Source: a virus
IMG/VR virus record: IMGVR_UViG_3300030012_002541
Span: 1 to 38,954 of that record
Reading direction: 5' to 3' (one strand)
Length of the DNA: 38,954 nucleotides
Shown here piece by piece: positions 14,127-20,380 of the stretch. The notes under the pieces were generated by a model. It searched no databases, was not told where the DNA came from, and saw nothing but the letters and a program-made list of their open reading frames with translations. The position numbers and the translations under genes are program-made. Each line of letters starts with the position of its first letter. The stretch's first letter is position 1.

Positions 14127-15410
14127 ATGAACGACTATGATATAGAACAAACTCTTCTTGGTAAATTAATAGTAGAACCAAAATTAATTGACAAGTACTT
14201 CAAATTATTACACGTAGATTTATTTGAGGACGATTTACATAGATCAGTATTTCGTTCTCTTATAGATTTACATGAAAACAATAGAACAATAGACATATTA
14301 ACTGTATCAAAATTAGTAAAAGGCAAAAATGTAGCAGTAGAAATATCTTACATGACAGAAAAAGCTTTTGAATTTATGGAAGCTTTAACTTGTATAGGAG
14401 TGTTAACTGAAAATTTTCAAAAAAGAACTTTATCAGGAATTGTGCATGATGTACATAATCAATTATCAAATCATGAAGAGCTTGAACTAATTGTAGGTAA
14501 ATTGACAAATGAAATGTCAAAACTTCAAATAGGACAACCTGAACAACTTGGAGATATAAGTAAACAAATTTCTTCTTTTTTGAAAGATGTAGAAGTGCGC
14601 ATGAATACAGAGGGTCTATTAGGTATAGCATCAGGTTTTAAAGATATAGATAGATTTACGGGTGGATGGCAAGAAACAGATCTTATTATAGTAGGTGGTG
14701 CTTCATCAATGGGTAAAACAAGCTTTGCATTAGCGCTAGCATATAATGCAGCTAAATACACTAACACACCCACTGTAATATTTTCTTATGAAATGTCAGC
14801 ACTACAATTAATTAGAAGACTGGCTTCTATGGAGTCAGAAATAAATAATAAATACATAACCAATGGCACATTAAATAATGATGAATTAAAAAGAATACAC
14901 AAATCTATAGGAGAAATAGAAAAAATACCTTTGAATATAGATGAAGGTAATCTTACATCATTGTCATATTTAGTGCATAGAATAAAAGAATATGTTAAAA
15001 CAAAAAAAGTTAAATTAGTTATGATTGATTACTTACAATTAGTAAGTTCAAAAAACAAAGCAGGAAGTCGCGAACAGGAAGTTAGTAAAGTAGCTAGAAC
15101 ATTAAAAAATTTAGCAAAAGAATTAAATATTACTGTAATCGCACTAAGCCAGCTGAACAGAGGTGTGGGTATGCGTAATAATAGCAAACCAACACTAGCC
15201 GATCTTAGAGAATCAGGTGAAATAGAACAAGCAGCAGATGTTGTAATGCTTATCTATCGTCCAGAATACTACGGTATTGAATTCAATGATGACGGCAAAG
15301 AAAGTAAAGGCACTGCCAATATAATATTTGCAAAAGGTAGAAACATTGGTGTAGGTGAAGTTACTTTAAAATTTAAAAGTGCAATAACAAAATTTATTGA
15401 TTATGAATAA
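14127..15410 (+). CDS. dnaB: Replicative DNA helicase, DnaB family
   Basis: A 427-residue protein from the ATG at 14127; the frame extends to a TTG at 14103 but that lies on the promoter element. It unwinds DNA at the fork as a hexamer and recruits primase. The N-terminal DnaB domain (about 1-100) is helical. The RecA-like domain has Walker A GGASSMGKTSF (about 190-200), the H1a-like YEMSALQLIRR, Walker B LVMIDYLQLVSS (about 297-308), and the SQLNRGV and LRESGEIEQAADVVM motifs of the sensor and arginine-finger region. Length is slightly short of bacterial DnaB but normal for phages. It opens the replication gene block; no phage DNA polymerase is visible nearby. Confidence 0.93.
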   Translation: MNDYDIEQTLLGKLIVEPKLIDKYFKLLHVDLFEDDLHRSVFRSLIDLHENNRTIDILTVSKLVKGKNVAVEISYMTEKAFEFMEALTCIGVLTENFQKRTLSGIVHDVHNQLSNHEELELIVGKLTNEMSKLQIGQPEQLGDISKQISSFLKDVEVRMNTEGLLGIASGFKDIDRFTGGWQETDLIIVGGASSMGKTSFALALAYNAAKYTNTPTVIFSYEMSALQLIRRLASMESEINNKYITNGTLNNDELKRIHKSIGEIEKIPLNIDEGNLTSLSYLVHRIKEYVKTKKVKLVMIDYLQLVSSKNKAGSREQEVSKVARTLKNLAKELNITVIALSQLNRGVGMRNNSKPTLADLRESGEIEQAADVVMLIYRPEYYGIEFNDDGKESKGTANIIFAKGRNIGVGEVTLKFKSAITKFIDYE

Positions 15411-15561
15411 ACATAAAATAATAAAAGAATATCCTATTATAATAACTGTTGTTCTTGGCACAATTATATATTTTACATGGCGTATAATGCTTAGTTTATT
15501 TGTAGCAGCACTAATTATGGTACCCCTTTATTTAGCTGTTCAAATTTTTTATGATAAATAA
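15403..15561 (+). CDS. Small membrane protein
   Basis: A 52-residue protein with two hydrophobic spans, YPIIITVVLGTIIYFTW and MLSLFVAALIMVPLYLAVQI, joined by an Arg turn, and short charged ends. It starts inside the dnaB stop region (ATGAATAA overlap, 8 nt), suggesting translational coupling to dnaB. It may tether replication to the membrane, but that is only a guess from position. Confidence 0.6.
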   Translation: MNKHKIIKEYPIIITVVLGTIIYFTWRIMLSLFVAALIMVPLYLAVQIFYDK

Positions 15562-15569
15562 AAAAATAT

Positions 15570-15577
15570 TATATTTG
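15570..15577 (+). promoter_or_regulatory. Host-type -7 element TATATTTG
   Basis: TATATTTGC ends 7 nt before the ATG at 15585, so transcription would begin at or next to the start codon (leaderless or nearly so). Confidence 0.5.
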
Positions 15578-15584
15578 CTTTCTA

Positions 15585-15854
15585 ATGAATAAGAAAGATA
15601 AGCAAAAATCTAAGTTTTTATCCATAATTAATGAGATTGCTTACGATCTAGGCATAAACAAAAAACTTGTCAAAGAGGTTCTTATACTTACATTTAAAGA
15701 AATAGGTATTACCCTATTACTAAGAGGTAAGAACGTAATGATAAGGCGTTTTGTAAAATTTGTAGTTGCAGCTGCAGCTATTAGAAAAATTAAAAAACAA
15801 AAAAAAGAAAACAAAAATGAATTTAAACGATCTAAAGAAAGAAATACCATATAA
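15585..15854 (+). CDS. HU/IHF-like DNA-binding protein
   Basis: An 89-residue basic protein. The order LSIINEIAYDLGINKKLVKE (helix-turn-helix-like pair), VLILTFKEIGITLLLRGKNV (dimer helix) and MIRRFVKFVV (first strand, compare VxIRGFGxF in HU) follows the N-terminal half of HU/IHF proteins. The usual GF in the RGFG motif is RF here and the DNA-binding arm is replaced by a short Lys-rich tail (IRKIKKQKKENK), so it may be a reduced relative. It probably bends or coats DNA. An IHF-like gene is also a recurrent component of crAss-like genomes. Confidence 0.5.
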   Translation: MNKKDKQKSKFLSIINEIAYDLGINKKLVKEVLILTFKEIGITLLLRGKNVMIRRFVKFVVAAAAIRKIKKQKKENKNEFKRSKERNTI

Positions 15855-16299
15855 GTGGCGTGTACAGTCTACTAAGTATGGAAAAACTACCTGTGTAGCG
15901 TATATTGACGCTAGAGACTGCATGGACATATTAGATGAAGTGTGTGGTCCAGAAAACTGGCAAAGTGTATTTTACGAAGCAAGCGGATTATTGTTTTGTA
16001 AAGTAGGTATATATTGTCCAGAAACTGGGGCCGAAGAATATGGTAAATGGGTATGGAAATCAGACACAGGATCAGAATCTAATGTAGAAAAAGATAAAGG
16101 TCACGTATCAGATGCATTTAAACGTGCATGTGTAGAGTGGGGTATAGGTAGATTTTTATACAGATTACCAATACAAACGCTACAAACTAAACAATGGAAA
16201 GGGAAGGACTATCCTTATGCTCCAGAAAAAGATAAAATTATATTTGATGGCGATACGCTTACAAAATATATTAATTGGAAAATTAAAAACAATAAATAA
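15817..16299 (+). CDS. Rad52-like single-strand annealing protein
   Basis: A 160-residue protein from the ATG at 15817, which overlaps the preceding gene by 38 nt; the frame runs further upstream but only as low-complexity Lys. Blocks YKWRVQSTKYGKTTCVAYID, DILDEVCGPENWQ, FCKVGIYC, WVWKSDTGSESNVEKDKG and SDAFKRACVEWGIGRFLY are the hallmarks of the Rad52/22 family of phage annealing proteins. It anneals complementary single strands during recombination-dependent replication, presumably with the exonuclease at 18556 and the SSB-like protein at 16707. It lacks the C-terminal extension of eukaryotic Rad52, as usual for phages. Confidence 0.9.
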   Translation: MNLNDLKKEIPYKWRVQSTKYGKTTCVAYIDARDCMDILDEVCGPENWQSVFYEASGLLFCKVGIYCPETGAEEYGKWVWKSDTGSESNVEKDKGHVSDAFKRACVEWGIGRFLYRLPIQTLQTKQWKGKDYPYAPEKDKIIFDGDTLTKYINWKIKNNK

Positions 16300-16496
16300 T
16301 GAAAGACAAAGAACTCAATGAAATAGATATTGATGTAAAAATAGATAATTATGTTAAGTGGTTTAGAGAAGATTGTAGTGATCCTTATGGAGAGTTAGAA
16401 TGGTTAATTAAAACAATGATAAGAAGTAAACATAAAGAAGATATGATGCAAGTATTGAACGATACATATGAATTTTATAGTAATAATTTAAATTAA
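16299..16496 (+). CDS. Hypothetical acidic helical protein
   Basis: A 65-residue protein, acidic and helical (ELNEIDIDVKIDNYVKWFRE, LEWLIKTMIRSKHKEDMMQV). Its ATG overlaps the stop of the annealing protein by one base. No domain recognised; it may partner the recombination proteins. Confidence 0.6.
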   Translation: MKDKELNEIDIDVKIDNYVKWFREDCSDPYGELEWLIKTMIRSKHKEDMMQVLNDTYEFYSNNLN

Positions 16497-16500
16497 TAAA

Positions 16501-16704
16501 ATGGAACAAAAAGAATATGCACCTGCATTACCAAAAAATAGTATTAACACGCCTATAGAATATACAAAAGAGGGGTTAATCAAAGAGTTGCACGATCTTA
16601 GAAAAGATAATGCAAGACTTAGACAAAACAATGAATATTACAAATTAGAGTATATTGAAATTAAAAAAAAGTTAAATAAAGTACAACAACTAATTAATAA
16701 ATAA
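16501..16704 (+). CDS. Hypothetical coiled-coil protein
   Basis: A 67-residue protein. Residues about 20-65 (GLIKELHDLRKDNARLRQNN onward) form a clear heptad coiled coil. The N-terminus is Pro/Asn-rich (YAPALPKNSINTP). Probably a small dimeric adaptor. It lies 4 nt after the previous gene and 2 nt before the next. Confidence 0.6.
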   Translation: MEQKEYAPALPKNSINTPIEYTKEGLIKELHDLRKDNARLRQNNEYYKLEYIEIKKKLNKVQQLINK

Positions 16705-16706
16705 AT

Positions 16707-17279
16707 ATGACATTACCTTTTAATTTAAACACAACAACTAATACTAGAACACAAGGTGAAAAAGTAGAATATATTGAGCCAGGTGCGCATCAATGTAAAA
16801 TTACAGGACTAACAACATCAGATAGTTTAGAAAACTATAATGGATCACCATTCATACAATATACCGTAAAGAATACTAGCGGTAAAGTAGGTAGATGTAG
16901 ATTTTGGGTAGTAAAAGAATCTGATAAACCGTCTACAAAAGAATGGAAAACCAAACAAATTAAAGATTTCTTAATTAATGCAGGTGTTAAAGATTTTAGT
17001 GATGATAGCACTGCTATGAACGCAGCTTTACAACAAGATCTTATGATAGCTTTTATATCAGAAGAATATATAGGTATCAATAAAGAAACAGAAGAGCCAG
17101 TAATCAGAACAGCTGTAAAATACAGGTGGTCATCTAAATTAGGCGGTAAATGTACCTACAATAATGAGATGAATAAAACATTAAGTGAAGAAGATATGGC
17201 TGAATTTAGCAGTAGACATGCTTCATGGAGTACAGCAAAGGCAGTAGCGCAAGATGCTGATGATGATATGCCGTTTTAA
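16707..17279 (+). CDS. Single-stranded DNA-binding-like protein
   Basis: A 190-residue beta-rich protein. The body (YIEPGAHQCKITGLTTSDSL, PFIQYTVKNTSGKVGRCRFW) is consistent with an OB-fold protein of the DUF669/SSB type. The C-terminus DADDDMPF closely matches the acidic tip DDDIPF of bacterial SSB, which recruits partner proteins. It would protect single strands and load the annealing protein and helicase. The assignment rests on the tip, size and neighbours; the core sequence is too divergent for certainty. Confidence 0.65.
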   Translation: MTLPFNLNTTTNTRTQGEKVEYIEPGAHQCKITGLTTSDSLENYNGSPFIQYTVKNTSGKVGRCRFWVVKESDKPSTKEWKTKQIKDFLINAGVKDFSDDSTAMNAALQQDLMIAFISEEYIGINKETEEPVIRTAVKYRWSSKLGGKCTYNNEMNKTLSEEDMAEFSSRHASWSTAKAVAQDADDDMPF

Positions 17280-17296
17280 ATAAATTAAAATTTTAC

Positions 17297-17304
17297 TATA
17301 TTTG
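17297..17304 (+). promoter_or_regulatory. Host-type -7 element TATATTTG upstream of rusA
   Basis: TATATTTGCC ends 4 nt before the ATG at 17309. The expected transcription start, about 4-8 nt on, falls on the start codon, suggesting a leaderless mRNA. Confidence 0.5.
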
Positions 17305-17308
17305 CCAG

Positions 17309-17674
17309 ATGTGTGCAATTTTTATACCAAAAAATGTACCGTCTAGCAAAAATAGTAAGCAGTGGACGGGTAAATATTTAGTGCATTCTAAAACGGTTAG
17401 AAATTACATAAAAGAAACGAAAGCAGATTGGATTGAAAACAAAAAAAAATTTTTACAATTGATAAAAAACAAACAAAAACCATATAATATAAAATTTACA
17501 TTTATCAGAGATACAAGACGTAAGTTTGATTATATAAATCCATGTCAGACAGTTCAAGACCTAATGGAACATTATGGTTATTTAGATAATGACAATTGTG
17601 AAAATATTATACCTTGTTTTGGAGAATACTCAGTTGACAAATTAAACGCAGGTGTAAAAATTGAAATACTATGA
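17309..17674 (+). CDS. rusA: RusA-family Holliday junction resolvase
   Basis: A 121-residue protein of typical RusA length. It contains NVPSSKNSKQW near the N-terminus, the core RRKFDYINPCQTVQDLMEHY and LDNDNCENIIP; the Asp of FDYINP and the Asp pair of LDNDN match the metal-binding acidic residues of RusA. It resolves four-way junctions made by the recombination module and can clear branched DNA before packaging. Its stop overlaps the next ATG by 4 nt. Confidence 0.88.
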   Translation: MCAIFIPKNVPSSKNSKQWTGKYLVHSKTVRNYIKETKADWIENKKKFLQLIKNKQKPYNIKFTFIRDTRRKFDYINPCQTVQDLMEHYGYLDNDNCENIIPCFGEYSVDKLNAGVKIEIL

Positions 17675-18114
17675 CAGATAATCAAAGTTTAATAGATTAC
17701 TTTACGGATTACGCTACAGAGGTAGATATATCTATTGAAGAATTATGTGGACAATCTCGTAAAAGAAATTTAGTAGAAAAAAGAATGGTCCTAATGTATA
17801 CTTTGCGCAGATCACTTGGCATGACCTTACATAAGATAGCACAAGCTTTTGATAAAAACCATGCTACAGTAATGCATGCAGTTAAAACAATAGAAGATTT
17901 TCTTAAAATATATCCATATATAAGAAGATACTATGATGTAGCGGAAGAGTGTTTGATAGAACATAAAGAAAATTTAGCAGAATATTATAAATCTCCGATA
18001 CTATCAGACATTGAAAGAAATAAACAACTAGTAGATATATTGCTAGATAATAATGATAAACTTAAATCCAAAATAAAACAATTAAAAAAAGAATTAAATG
18101 ACAACAAAAACTAA
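17671..18114 (+). CDS. DnaA domain IV-like DNA-binding protein with coiled-coil tail
   Basis: A 147-residue protein. Residues about 18-78 (ISIEELCGQSRKRNLVEKR, LYHKIA-type helix, then NHATVMHAVKTIEDF) match the C-terminal DNA-binding domain of bacterial DnaA, including the equivalent of the DHTTVLHA signature helix. There is no AAA+ ATPase domain; instead a helical, coiled-coil-like segment follows (about 100-147). It may bind DnaA-box-like sites as a phage initiator, recruit host DnaA, or act as a regulator. It overlaps rusA by 4 nt and the next gene by 17 nt. Confidence 0.8.
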   Translation: MTDNQSLIDYFTDYATEVDISIEELCGQSRKRNLVEKRMVLMYTLRRSLGMTLHKIAQAFDKNHATVMHAVKTIEDFLKIYPYIRRYYDVAEECLIEHKENLAEYYKSPILSDIERNKQLVDILLDNNDKLKSKIKQLKKELNDNKN

Positions 18115-18436
18115 AAAAATTGAAATTAAAGTTATGGGCAAAACCTATAAAGTAGATGAACAAGTTAATGAAACATTAAAATCCATGTCGGAAGCACTAA
18201 AATCACATGAAGTAGCCTTATTAACATGGGTGCATAAAGATTATAATTCAGAAGGTAAATTTTCAAAGAATGAGGTAGAAAGTTTTAGAAAAAGTTTAAA
18301 TGAGTATTGTGAACAAATACCAGAAGCAGAAAACATTCTAAAAAGAATGCAAGAAATAGATGATCGTTTAGAAAAAGATATACAAGAAAGATTAAAAGAG
18401 AAGCAAAAAGTTCAAAACAAAAAAGAGAAAGAATAG
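18098..18436 (+). CDS. Hypothetical charged helical protein
   Basis: A 112-residue protein of charged helices (VNETLKSMSEALKSHEVALL, NILKRMQEIDDRLEKDIQER) with a Lys-rich end. No domain recognised. Overlap of 17 nt with the DnaA-like gene suggests a functional pair. A short non-coding leader with hairpins follows its stop. Confidence 0.6.
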   Translation: MTTKTKKIEIKVMGKTYKVDEQVNETLKSMSEALKSHEVALLTWVHKDYNSEGKFSKNEVESFRKSLNEYCEQIPEAENILKRMQEIDDRLEKDIQERLKEKQKVQNKKEKE

Positions 18437-18456
18437 GGAGCAAAGAATATATTTAG

Positions 18457-18464
18457 TACTTTTG
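18457..18464 (+). promoter_or_regulatory. Host-type -7 element TACTTTTG
   Basis: Fits TAnnTTTG and lies about 90 bases before the exonuclease ATG. It overlaps a small palindrome AGTAC-TTTT-GTACT (18455-18468) that could be an operator. Confidence 0.45.
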
Positions 18465-18478
18465 TACTGCTTTCTTAT

Positions 18479-18502
18479 CCATGTTCACATGGTTTTTGTT
18501 TT
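18479..18502 (+). terminator. Short hairpin with T-run (terminator or attenuator)
   Basis: CCATG-TTCA-CATGG followed by TTTTTG TTTTG. The 5-bp stem makes it weak. Being downstream of the 18457 promoter and upstream of the exonuclease gene, it may attenuate rather than end transcription. Confidence 0.45.
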
Positions 18503-18512
18503 GATTCATTAG

Positions 18513-18532
18513 GGCCCTACTTCGGTAGGGTC
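18513..18532 (+). promoter_or_regulatory. Stable C(UUCG)G hairpin in exonuclease leader
   Basis: GGCCCTAC-TTCG-GTAGGGTC: a six-pair perfect stem, extendable by G-U and G-C, capped by the exceptionally stable UUCG tetraloop. It stands 23 nt before the ATG at 18556 and lacks a T-run, so it is more likely an RNA stability or translation element. Confidence 0.55.
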
Positions 18533-18555
18533 TTGATGTCTCTAAAATAAAATAT

Positions 18556-19365
18556 ATGAAATTAATTAATAATCACAATATAGATCACGACAGCTATTAT
18601 ATTGATACAGAGCATGTAACAAATAGTATGCTGAATAATTTAACAGGCAAATCGCCTGAATATTTTAAACACATGATACAAAATCCACAGCCTGCTTCTG
18701 CGGCTATGAAATTTGGATCTGCTTTACATATGCAGGTTTTACAGCCTGAAGAGTACAGCAAACATTATGTAGTTATGCCTAAATTTGACAAAAGAACTAA
18801 GCAGGGTAAAGAAGATTTTGAAGCATTTACTAACAAACATATGTTTAAAACTTTGTTATCGCAAGAAGAACATGATACTATAAAGGAGATAACAAGCAAA
18901 TTATTTCAAGATAGTGATGCTGTACAGCTGTTATCTAATGGAGAAAAAGAACATATAGTTGTTTGGCATAATGAAGAATATGATGTAAATTGCAAAGGTA
19001 TGCTAGACGTATTTGATAAAGAAAGAAATATTATTGTAGACCTAAAAACTACCAAAGATACATCTTACTACGGTTTTGCTAAAGCTATTAAAAGATATAA
19101 CTATCACAAACAAGCAGCATTTTATATGGATGCTGTCAAAGCAGATGAATATTATATAGTGGCAGTAGAAAAAACTAAACCGTATAGTATAAGTATTGTG
19201 CAGTTAGGTGATGATCTAATAGATAGAGGAAGAGAACTATACAATAGAGATCTAGAAATATACAAATATTGTGTAGATAATAATTATTGGCCAGGTCAAG
19301 GATTTGATTACTTGGACAAAAAATCAAAACGAACTATTCACATAATGACAGAAGATATATTATGA
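18556..19365 (+). CDS. RecE/PD-(D/E)XK-type exonuclease (DUF3799-like)
   Basis: A 269-residue protein. MKFGSALHMQVLQPEEY is the N-terminal signature of the phage RecE-C/DUF3799 nucleases. GMLDVFDKERNIIVDLKTTK supplies the catalytic Asp, then Asp-Leu-Lys of the PD-(D/E)XK core, and YHKQAAFYMDAV the Gln-containing motif III. It degrades one strand of duplex DNA to give the single strands annealed by the Rad52-like protein at 15817. It overlaps the next gene by 4 nt and has its own leader with hairpins. Confidence 0.85.
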   Translation: MKLINNHNIDHDSYYIDTEHVTNSMLNNLTGKSPEYFKHMIQNPQPASAAMKFGSALHMQVLQPEEYSKHYVVMPKFDKRTKQGKEDFEAFTNKHMFKTLLSQEEHDTIKEITSKLFQDSDAVQLLSNGEKEHIVVWHNEEYDVNCKGMLDVFDKERNIIVDLKTTKDTSYYGFAKAIKRYNYHKQAAFYMDAVKADEYYIVAVEKTKPYSISIVQLGDDLIDRGRELYNRDLEIYKYCVDNNYWPGQGFDYLDKKSKRTIHIMTEDIL

Positions 19366-19754
19366 AACATTCAGTTGTATTTGAAGGTGGTATAGATAAA
19401 GTTAGCACCTTAGCTGACGGGAGCCTACGTATATTTGTAGGTACTCCTGAGTTAGCACACGAAACTATGGTTAATCTTTTTAGTTTAATCAAAAAACCAG
19501 GATATGTATTAATATCTACAAATAACATTAATCAAGATCAAATTGATGCTGTAGAAAAAGCTACAGCAACAAATGAGTTTAATGAAAAAACACCGAGTCA
19601 AAGAATGCGTGGCGTATTGTATAAACTATGGGAAAAAACACAACCAAAATCTATTAATGGAGATACAGGGCAAATGGAATATGTAGATTTTGAATTGTTT
19701 TATAAAAGACAAATGAATAAAATTATAGATCACTTTAAAACTAAATTAGACTAA
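19362..19754 (+). CDS. Conserved phage protein linked to recombination genes
   Basis: A 130-residue protein with a beta N-terminus (KHSVVFEGGIDKVSTLADGS, then GTPELAHETM) and the C-terminal block SQRMRGVLYKLWEKTQ, FELFYKRQMNKIIDHFKTKL. I recognise this as a recurrent phage family adjacent to recombination and replication genes; no activity is established. It is coupled by overlap to the exonuclease (4 nt) and the next gene (1 nt), so a role with the exonuclease is plausible. Confidence 0.7.
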   Translation: MKHSVVFEGGIDKVSTLADGSLRIFVGTPELAHETMVNLFSLIKKPGYVLISTNNINQDQIDAVEKATATNEFNEKTPSQRMRGVLYKLWEKTQPKSINGDTGQMEYVDFELFYKRQMNKIIDHFKTKLD

Positions 19755-20032
19755 TGACAGAACACAACAAATACTATTGGGAGGTAGGTAGAAACGGCTA
19801 TATTGCTGATACAACTGCAGACGAAAGAATACCTTCTTATTATATAGGAAAAATACATAAATACGAAGCCCGTAAAGTTGTAGAAGATTTTGATCTTTCT
19901 TACAACTGCGGGACTGCAGTAACTTACCTTTTACGTGCTAATCGCAAACATAAATCACCAGTTGACTGTATTAAAAAAGCTATAGCACACTTACAATTTG
20001 AACTTGAAAAATTAGAAAAATGCAATACTTAG
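19754..20032 (+). CDS. DUF3310-like protein (possible nucleotide-metabolism protein)
   Basis: A 92-residue protein. The pattern IPSYYIGKIHKYEARKVVED, LSYNCGTAVTYLLRANRK, CIKKAIAHLQFELEKLEK is that of DUF3310, related to the small helical proteins that include T7 gp1.7-like nucleotide kinases and some dNTP-metabolism fusions. The helical bundle and the conserved R/K pair after YLLRA are visible. Activity is not proven for this subfamily. It overlaps both neighbours. Confidence 0.6.
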   Translation: MTEHNKYYWEVGRNGYIADTTADERIPSYYIGKIHKYEARKVVEDFDLSYNCGTAVTYLLRANRKHKSPVDCIKKAIAHLQFELEKLEKCNT

Positions 20033-20241
20033 CCTTCTTAATAATTTCATTTACGTTATTTCTAATAATAGCGTATGTATATGATTTTGTAAAAACAGAT
20101 CAAAATAAATCATTAATCAATAATTTAAATAATTATGCCAAAAAAAAGAAAATTAAACAGCAAAAATCCAAAATACATGGATCCAAGTCAGATAGTGATA
20201 CAAAAAATAAAAAGAAAAGAACTCGCATGTACCACTTATAA
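20020..20241 (+). CDS. Small single-span membrane protein with basic tail
   Basis: A 73-residue protein with an N-terminal hydrophobic span (YLAFLIISFTLFLIIAYVY) followed by a long Lys-rich tail. Its 3' half overlaps the 46-residue ORF at 20135 in another frame, and one of the two probably drives the other's composition. The span supports a real protein; a shorter version cannot be excluded. Confidence 0.5.
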   Translation: MQYLAFLIISFTLFLIIAYVYDFVKTDQNKSLINNLNNYAKKKKIKQQKSKIHGSKSDSDTKNKKKRTRMYHL

Positions 20242-20275
20242 TGGTGTAAAAGTATATAAAGTTTGGTATGAATAA
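20135..20275 (+). CDS. Overlapping microprotein, 46 residues
   Basis: MPKKRKLNSKNPKYMDPSQI then a strand-like end TYNGVKVYKVWYE. The composition looks like protein and it is coupled to the next ORF by ATGAATAA. It overlaps the membrane-protein gene by 107 nt. Confidence 0.45.
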   Translation: MPKKRKLNSKNPKYMDPSQIVIQKIKRKELACTTYNGVKVYKVWYE

Positions 20276-20369
20276 ACAAAAACAAATAAGATATTGGGAA
20301 AAATACAGAAAGTATTTGTTAAAGTGGGTAAAAAAAATAGACAGACATATACTAAAACTTAAACGCTAA
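20268..20369 (+). CDS. Basic microprotein, 33 residues
   Basis: MNKQKQIRYWEKYRKYLLKW then a KKIDRHILKLKR end: an amphipathic basic helix. It begins in the stop region of the 46-residue ORF and overlaps the convergent metallophosphoesterase gene by 11 nt. Last plus-strand gene. Confidence 0.45.
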   Translation: MNKQKQIRYWEKYRKYLLKWVKKIDRHILKLKR

Positions 20370-20380
20370 CGTTAAAGTTT
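20355..20380. terminator. Possible bidirectional hairpin between convergent genes
   Basis: AAACTT-A-AACG-CTAA-CGTT-A-AAGTTT: ten pairs with one A-A mismatch. It lies across the last codons of both convergent genes. T-runs are weak on both sides, so termination is only suggested. Confidence 0.35.

Noticed and set aside
8129-20369. Lysogeny functions (integrase, repressor, attachment site)
   Set aside because: No tyrosine or serine recombinase, CI-like repressor or tRNA-adjacent repeat is visible; the DnaA-like and zinc-ribbon proteins do not qualify.
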